DNA of 42,211 nucleotides from a virus. How positions within the stretch are numbered: position 1 is the first letter of the stretch; each line of letters begins with the position of its first letter. The stretch is from positions 1 through 42,211 of the IMG/VR virus record IMGVR_UViG_3300037234_000650; one strand, 5' to 3'. The notes beneath the pieces are model-generated. The model was given only the letters and a program-made list of their open reading frames with translations. It was not told where the DNA came from and did no database searches. The position numbers and the translations under genes were made by a program. Positions 38,104 through 42,211 of this stretch are shown piece by piece.

Positions 38104-38528
38104 ATATATTCCTCAATTACCGTAGGCCCTGGAACTGTAACCTGAAAATAATCGAATACCCAGTTAATAATCTGAGTAATAAAGAACGCCATTTCAGGCT
38201 CTAAATAATCAGCGAGAGATTTAAAGTTTTTAAAAACTCCGCTTTTGTCGTAATCGTATAAACCGAATCTTTCCTTGCATTCTCTACGCCAATCCTTACG
38301 GTCGAGGCCTGTATCGTTGTAAAGCTCTTTTTCCATATACGGAAATACTCCCCCGTGGAGATATCCTAATTGTTTCAGGCTTTTCATAGGTTTCCATTTT
38401 TCAAAAGTGATCTTCAGCCGTCCATGGTCTTTTAGTTTACCGGGAAGGTTTTTGATATCGAATGTTTTTTCCCAAATAAACTTATTATCTTTGGATTCTG
38501 CGTAGAGAATGTGTTTTCGTTTCGACAT
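38100..38528 (-). CDS. Recombination-region protein (NinB-like by context)
   Basis: 142 aa. KPMKSLKQLGYLHGGVFPYMEKELYNDTGLDRKDWRRECKERFGL... resembles phage proteins located beside HNH/annealing genes with an R/KS-x-x-Q-x-x-YLHG motif; NinB is the closest idea I have, low confidence. Unknown biochemical role. Confidence 0.5.
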   Translation of the reverse strand: MSKRKHILYAESKDNKFIWEKTFDIKNLPGKLKDHGRLKITFEKWKPMKSLKQLGYLHGGVFPYMEKELYNDTGLDRKDWRRECKERFGLYDYDKSGVFKNFKSLADYLEPEMAFFITQIINWVFDYFQVTVPGPTVIEEYI

Positions 38529-38546
38529 GGGTTCCTTTTAAGCGTT

Positions 38547-39155
38547 TTATTTTGAATAACACGTTTTGTTTTCCCACTCTTTTTGATACTGCAATATTAA
38601 TTTCTCTCCAATTTTAAAACCTTCCAGAAGAGCATCAAATTTTTCTTTGATCGGGAATTGTCTAATAATGACAAGGTCGTCTTCATAGTTTGGATTATAT
38701 GCCACGTAATCACACCAACTTTTCTCACAAACTAACATCTGCATTTGCATCTGCCAGATGTAATCACTTTTTATTTTTCTATCCAGATAGATATCACCAT
38801 AATTATCATCGTTTGGACACTTAATCTCAATAAGACCATCTTCACCCACAAAACCATCAGGGGAGCATCCAACATGTTTAGAATGGACAACAAAACCTAT
38901 CTGCTTAACATTCTCACTTGTTTTTAACATGTATTCCATTCTGGCGTGAGGTTCCAAAGTATTACCCCTGTCAACATCCTTACTCACGAATTTTGGTTCG
39001 TGAGATATTCTGCTGTGCTTTTGTACTAGTCGCTTACAAAGAGTAACAAGCCCACTTTTATTATTACCAATAGCGGTGGCTTTTGATGCTGTAAGGCGTA
39101 GTTCTCTTATGAGATCCCACACGGGCGTATTTTGGCTACAGTTTATAATATCCAC
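38547..39155 (-). CDS. YqaJ-like viral exonuclease (recombinase)
   Basis: 202 aa with a GTG start inside the upstream TAG. Motifs of the YqaJ/lambda-exo fold: QNTPVWDLIRELRLTAS (8-24), RGNTLEPHAR with Glu68, GCSPDGFVGEDGLIEIKCP with Asp100, Glu110 and Lys112. It resects 5' strands so the neighbouring annealing protein can pair the single strands (Red-type recombination). Confidence 0.9.
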   Translation of the reverse strand: MDIINCSQNTPVWDLIRELRLTASKATAIGNNKSGLVTLCKRLVQKHSRISHEPKFVSKDVDRGNTLEPHARMEYMLKTSENVKQIGFVVHSKHVGCSPDGFVGEDGLIEIKCPNDDNYGDIYLDRKIKSDYIWQMQMQMLVCEKSWCDYVAYNPNYEDDLVIIRQFPIKEKFDALLEGFKIGEKLILQYQKEWENKTCYSK

Positions 39156-39778
39156 TATATCACCTCTTCGAGAGATTCCACTCTTTCAGACCCGAGTTTA
39201 ATCAATACTTCTCTTTGCTCAGATCCTTTTCTAAAATCTTTAGACTGAATAAACTCCTTAACCTCTTCTGGAGAATTTAGTTTTAAGAATTCATTTTTCA
39301 TATCGGAAACAAATTCCTCTTTAGATTCATTCACCGACTTATTATATTTTGAACCATCCCAAAGGCCCATGTAAACATCAGCGGCAACACCTAAAGTTTT
39401 CATAGCAACTGAAAGAGCGTCAGTGGTTGCCATTTTATAAGCTTCATCGGAAGTGTAAAGGCCAGAACTTTCTTTTGTAATAAAACCAGATCCACCAGTG
39501 CCTGGAATAGCCTCTCCCCATTTCCCGTCAATACTGACAAAAAGATCGATGTCAACAAAAGCAACCATCTGATCCAAAGAGCCTTTTTCCATCCATTTAT
39601 TTGTAACCTTATATTTCCAACCAAATCCACACGGCCCAAATTGCTCTGTAAGTGCTTGCATTCTCCATTGTGGGCTTATGTCTGTCATTCCCTTAAGCCT
39701 TCCACCCTTAATCTCTTTTAATACGTCTGGTGGTGGTTGTTTTAAGTTGTTCCAAATGTTCAATTTTTCTTCACTCAT
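39155..39778 (-). CDS. Rad52-like single-strand annealing protein
   Basis: 207 aa. RLKGMTDISPQWRMQALTEQFGPCGFGWKYKV, then IPGTGGSGFITKES and EAYKMATTDALSVAMKTLGVAADVYMGLWDGSKY: the last segment corresponds to the Rad52-type ATTDAL...LG helix, and the whole follows a Sak3/Rad52-like phage family. It anneals complementary single strands after YqaJ exonuclease resection. Directly coupled to the exonuclease (TAGTG). Confidence 0.85.
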   Translation of the reverse strand: MSEEKLNIWNNLKQPPPDVLKEIKGGRLKGMTDISPQWRMQALTEQFGPCGFGWKYKVTNKWMEKGSLDQMVAFVDIDLFVSIDGKWGEAIPGTGGSGFITKESSGLYTSDEAYKMATTDALSVAMKTLGVAADVYMGLWDGSKYNKSVNESKEEFVSDMKNEFLKLNSPEEVKEFIQSKDFRKGSEQREVLIKLGSERVESLEEVI

Positions 39779-39790
39779 TATCAGTTCCCT

Positions 39791-40093
39791 TTATTTTGAG
39801 TCTAATGAATCGCCAAGATAAGTATTTATAAGCATGCCGAAATGTGGCTCATGTCCTTTAAATTTCTGAACTTTCACGAAATTAGCCATGGTATATAGAA
39901 AATCTTTCCCGGATTTTGTGATCTTGTCTGAAATAGCGCAGCATTGCATTTCTGCGTTGAAGTCTGCCTTTTTAAACAATTTTCCTATTTTATTTAAAAC
40001 AAGCGCCTGATCGTGATCGTCCATGTTTATAAAAATCTCTGCAATTTCATAAGGCCCTATTGGTATTTCAACTTCTGTTTTAATTTTAGCCAT
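39791..40093 (-). CDS. Hypothetical protein, recombination operon
   Basis: 100 aa, MAKIKTEVEIPIGPYEIAEIFINMDDHDQALVLNKIGKLF... alpha/beta, soluble. SD GGAGG. No family recognised. Confidence 0.6.
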   Translation of the reverse strand: MAKIKTEVEIPIGPYEIAEIFINMDDHDQALVLNKIGKLFKKADFNAEMQCCAISDKITKSGKDFLYTMANFVKVQKFKGHEPHFGMLINTYLGDSLDSK

Positions 40094-40128
40094 CTTTCCC
40101 TCCTTATTGGTTTGTTCTATCTATAGGT

Positions 40129-40386
40129 TTAAATATTACCGTCAGCCTTATTAAGCGCCTTTTTGGCAGATTCTATAAGCATGTCTAAATCGGTTTGAGT
40201 GCTGTTATTATTTACAAGATCAAAAACTATGTCGTGTAAATCTTTCGAAGCTACTATTAAATTAGCATCGGCTTCTAAATACACAAAATCAACGATGTGT
40301 TCCTCATCTCCAAATGTAATGTTATAGCCTTTGTTTCCATAACATGTAGTTTTACTTTTCTTCCATTCACCTTCTGTAAATTCCAT
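40129..40386 (-). CDS. Ea22/EAD-like small phage protein
   Basis: 85 aa. VYLEADANLIVASKDLHDIVFDLV... LIESAKKALNKADG resembles the EANA-x-LI-x-A-P-x-LL...A-x-x-AI-x-KA end of small phage proteins of the Ea22/EAD type; unknown function. AAGGAT-type SD only. Confidence 0.5.
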   Translation of the reverse strand: MEFTEGEWKKSKTTCYGNKGYNITFGDEEHIVDFVYLEADANLIVASKDLHDIVFDLVNNNSTQTDLDMLIESAKKALNKADGNI

Positions 40387-40418
40387 TTATCTATCCTTTT
40401 CTATAGGTTTAAATTTAA

Positions 40419-40610
40419 TTATAATTCTTCTCCCGCCATGAACTCTTCCCACGCCTCTTCATCTGAATTATCCGAAGCGCAAGGAGTCCCGTATGAGTAA
40501 AAACCATCGCAGTGGGCGTTTTTAATATATTCTAATGTCGTTTCTCGATCGCTATATGACATTTCTTTATATATTTTTATAAAGGTACGTTTTGAATCTT
40601 TTTCTGACAT
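40419..40610 (-). CDS. Small acidic protein
   Basis: 63 aa; helical start (KIYKEMSYSDRETTLEYIKNAH), then an acidic tail DNSDEEAWEEFMAGEEL. AAGGAGG upstream. Unknown. Confidence 0.55.
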   Translation of the reverse strand: MSEKDSKRTFIKIYKEMSYSDRETTLEYIKNAHCDGFYSYGTPCASDNSDEEAWEEFMAGEEL

Positions 40611-40626
40611 CTTCTTTCCTCCTTTA

Positions 40627-40642
40627 AATTAATGATAATTCA
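40627..40642. repeat. 16-base repeat flanking HTH gene, copy 1
   Basis: AATTAATGATAATTCA, identical at 40896-40911. A likely operator pair for the HTH protein encoded between them. Confidence 0.55.
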
Positions 40643-40879
40643 ATATCTATCTATTAGCTCTAATTTCTTAGCCTTAACAATGGCATTCCGTAACTCTCTA
40701 CTGCTAAATGTCATTAATAATTTAACATAATAATCAACCCTAATTGTTCCATTCTCCCACCCTAAAACCGTATCGATGGGAACTGAAAATAAATCAGACC
40801 ACTGTTTACAACTTAGATTGTTTTCTTGCCTTATTTTTTTATATTTGTTTGCTGGTTTATATTTACCATCTCCACGCAT
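40640..40879 (-). CDS. Small HTH regulator (Cro-like by position)
   Basis: 79 aa. IRQENNLSCKQWSDLFSVPIDTVLGWENGTI is a helix-turn-helix. Second half KLLMTFSSRELRNAIVKAKKL helical. First gene of the minus early operon, next to divergent promoters and palindromes, so it probably autoregulates and controls the early switch. GAGGTGA SD. Confidence 0.7.
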   Translation of the reverse strand: MRGDGKYKPANKYKKIRQENNLSCKQWSDLFSVPIDTVLGWENGTIRVDYYVKLLMTFSSRELRNAIVKAKKLELIDRY

Positions 40880-40895
40880 CTTGTCACCTCTTTAT

Positions 40896-40911
40896 AATTA
40901 ATGATAATTCA
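40896..40911. repeat. 16-base repeat flanking HTH gene, copy 2
   Basis: AATTAATGATAATTCA again, overlapping the -10 end of the minus-strand promoter, so a bound protein would block it. Confidence 0.55.
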
Positions 40912-40939
40912 TAATATTAAATCGTGTTTTGTTTGTCAA
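40911..40939 (-). promoter_or_regulatory. Early operon promoter
   Basis: Perfect TTGACA (40934-40939), 17-base spacer, TATTAT (40911-40916) on the minus strand, driving the replication/recombination operon. Confidence 0.85.
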
Positions 40940-40957
40940 CTCTTTTTATTCATCTAT

Positions 40958-40973
40958 GAATTATATATAATTC
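40958..40973. promoter_or_regulatory. 16-base perfect palindrome between divergent promoters
   Basis: GAATTATATATAATTC, symmetric, lying between the two -35 boxes; its GAATTAT half matches the complement of ATAATTC in the flanking 16-base repeat. Confidence 0.65.
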
Positions 40974-40993
40974 TGGCCACGTTCATTTTTTAG

Positions 40994-41022
40994 TTGACAT
41001 TAATTTTTATTAGATTTATAGT
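40994..41022 (+). promoter_or_regulatory. Promoter for rightward operon
   Basis: Perfect TTGACA (40994-40999), 17-base spacer, TATAGT (41017-41022), followed by AAGGAG before the first gene. Confidence 0.85.
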
Positions 41023-41044
41023 CGTATAAAAAGGAGTTTAAAAT

Positions 41045-41212
41045 ATGAACGAAAAATCAGTAAAATGGCAAGTGTACGACATATCAGAAGATATCGACAA
41101 ATTAGTCACTGATGCCGCTAAAGAAAAAGGCATTAAGAAAAATCAGTTTATCATTCTTGTGGCTGGTGATGCTGCAAGGGAAATTTTGAAGAGTAAAAAG
41201 GAGGATTCTTAA
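41045..41212 (+). CDS. 55-aa ribbon-helix-helix protein
   Basis: MNEKSVKWQVYDISEDIDKLVTDAAKEKGIKKNQFIILVAGDAAREILKSKKEDS (two segments joined): a strand (VKWQVYDI), helix, turn at KGIKKNQ, and a second helix, the Arc/CopG pattern. Likely repressor of its own promoter. Good AAGGAG SD. Confidence 0.6.
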   Translation: MNEKSVKWQVYDISEDIDKLVTDAAKEKGIKKNQFIILVAGDAAREILKSKKEDS

Positions 41213-41214
41213 AA

Positions 41215-41511
41215 ATGGAAGGGCGAAGAGTTTATAAATACAATAGTTTTCACAAACGTATTGAGGTTGGGGTTATCGAAAAAGAAACCCCTAAAAAATT
41301 CAAAGTAAAATGTATTAAGCCTCCAGAATTCCCCCAATATTATAAATCTTTTAAAAGCTACGAGTACAAAGAAGATGTTGATTTTTCAGAATATGATGCA
41401 GCCTCAAGGGTTTATGATGAGCTGTCATCTCAAAGGGCCGGCCTTGAAGAACGAATAAAAATAATAAATAATAAAATTAGTGAACTTCACGCTGTAAAGA
41501 AACTGGGTTAG
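41215..41511 (+). CDS. Hypothetical protein with C-terminal coiled coil
   Basis: 98 aa. Beta-rich start (RRVYKYNSFHKRIEVGVIEKETPKKFKVKCI) and a coiled C terminus (SQRAGLEERIKIINNKISELH). SD AAGGAGG 13 bases upstream, in the preceding gene end. No family. Confidence 0.6.
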   Translation: MEGRRVYKYNSFHKRIEVGVIEKETPKKFKVKCIKPPEFPQYYKSFKSYEYKEDVDFSEYDAASRVYDELSSQRAGLEERIKIINNKISELHAVKKLG

Positions 41512-41565
41512 CACCTAAAGCTATCTAAATCGGATAGTTGAAAACAATTAGGAGGGATAAGTAAA

Positions 41566-42045
41566 ATGAGAGAAATATTATTCAGGGGTAAAAGTGTTGA
41601 TGATGGGGAATGGGTTTTTGGGTCTTTAATTAGTGGACCAGGTAAAAATTTTATATTAGAGGTAGATCAGGACGTCAATCCAGAGCCTCCAGAATACCAC
41701 TCTCAAGGAATGGGTTGTGGTCTTGAAGATAGAAATATCACAGATAGATATGAAGCAATGGAACATGGTTTCCAAAGCGGTGTTGATGTAATACAAGAGT
41801 CTCTTCCTGAATATATAGAGGTTGATAAGAAAACAATAGGTCAATATACAGGCCTAAAAGATGTTAATGACGTTCGTATATTTGAAGGGGATCTTGTTAA
41901 AATATACCACAACGGAAAATGGTCCAAAGATACAGCAACGATTATGTTTTCTTATGAATATGTTGGAGGTTGGGTAGCTGAAAATGATAACCAGCGGCTT
42001 AATATTGGAACAAGAAACCAACATGTAAAGGTGGTTGCCGCTTAA
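41566..42045 (+). CDS. YopX family protein
   Basis: 159 aa. MREILFRGKSVDDGEWVFGSL at the start and VDKKTIGQYTGLKDVNDVRIFEGDLVKI at ~107-134 are the YopX signature (FRGK...GQYTGL-x-D...I-x-EGD). A common phage protein, function not known. The insertion YHSQGMGCGLEDRNITDRYEAME between the two signatures seems to be specific to related phage forms. Good AGGAGGG SD. Confidence 0.85.
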   Translation: MREILFRGKSVDDGEWVFGSLISGPGKNFILEVDQDVNPEPPEYHSQGMGCGLEDRNITDRYEAMEHGFQSGVDVIQESLPEYIEVDKKTIGQYTGLKDVNDVRIFEGDLVKIYHNGKWSKDTATIMFSYEYVGGWVAENDNQRLNIGTRNQHVKVVAA

Positions 42046-42050
42046 AACAT

Positions 42051-42088
42051 AAACCCGACCAACTCAAACAATTTGAGCCGCCGGGTTT
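42051..42088 (+). terminator. Hairpin after YopX gene
   Basis: AAACCCG...CGGGTTT with an inner CTCAAA-CAA-TTTGAG stem. Strong fold but no U-run, so terminator activity is unproven. Confidence 0.5.
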
Positions 42089-42152
42089 AAGCGATATAAA
42101 ATTGTGTAGAGAAAAGCATAGTTTATATTTAGGGAATTGTAAAGGGGGAATA

Positions 42153-42211
42153 ATGTCAGAAGATAAAACAATAAAAGGATATTACTATCCATTAGTAACG
42201 TTCAAGGGGTA
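42153..42211 (+). CDS. Partial gene running off the window
   Basis: Starts MSEDKTIKGYYYPLVTFKG with GGGGG five bases before the ATG. The C terminus is outside the window. No function can be given. Confidence 0.6.
   Translation, partial: MSEDKTIKGYYYPLVTFKG

Noticed and set aside
1-42211. CRISPR array, rRNA genes, insertion sequences
   Set aside because: No regularly spaced direct repeats, rRNA motifs or transposase-like proteins were seen on either strand.

Overview
The whole window is phage (or prophage) DNA: AT-rich, densely packed, with strong Shine-Dalgarno sites, near-consensus sigma70-type promoters, and most neighbouring genes joined by ATGA, TAATG or TAA-ATG junctions. The virion genes describe a contractile-tailed (myovirus) phage. 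The head is HK97-like: portal, prohead protease, major capsid protein, gp6-like connector, head closure and gp10-like proteins. The tail is Mu-like: DUF2635-type protein, sheath, tube, frameshifted chaperone pair, tape measure and DNA-circularisation protein. Sigma70-like promoters, Mu-type tail genes and a 3TM-type holin suggest a low-GC Gram-negative host, but no host DNA is present and I cannot name it. I saw no integrase, so I cannot tell a prophage from a free phage.

Layout. (1) 15.47 kb down to 0 kb, minus strand: late structural operon from portal to circularisation protein, with a holin/M15-endolysin pair inserted after the tape measure. (2) 15.67-20.1 kb, plus strand: small accessory genes, many of them membrane or Cys-rich, ending with a proteasome-beta-like peptidase; this block separates portal from terminase. 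(3) 26.7 down to 20.1 kb, minus strand: starts at a Rha-type regulator, continues through small unknown genes and a ~385-base structured RNA region with a tRNA-like 3' end, and finishes with the terminase small and large subunits. (4) 26.87-30.46 kb, plus strand: accessory operon diverging from the Rha promoter, with a C5-methyltransferase-like gene. (5) 40.88 down to 30.48 kb, minus strand: early replication and recombination operon (HTH regulator, Rad52-like annealing protein, YqaJ exonuclease, HNH protein, DUF1064-like nuclease, O-like initiator, DnaB helicase carrying a class 3 intein). (6) 41.0 kb to the end, plus strand: RHH protein, YopX protein and a partial gene.

How the parts work together: two divergent promoter/operator regions (26.74-26.85 kb and 40.91-41.02 kb) look like the main switches. 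The early operon supplies initiation, helicase and single-strand annealing recombination; the terminase operon supplies packaging; the late operon builds head, neck, tail and lysis. The most unusual items are the structured RNA with a tRNA-like end (23.49-23.88 kb), an in-frame UGA exactly at a conserved Cys of the Mu F-like head protein with a hairpin downstream, a textbook -1 frameshift signal in the tail chaperone gene, the class 3 intein in DnaB, the phage proteasome-like peptidase, and a TTTGG x3 repeat that puts a gene out of frame.
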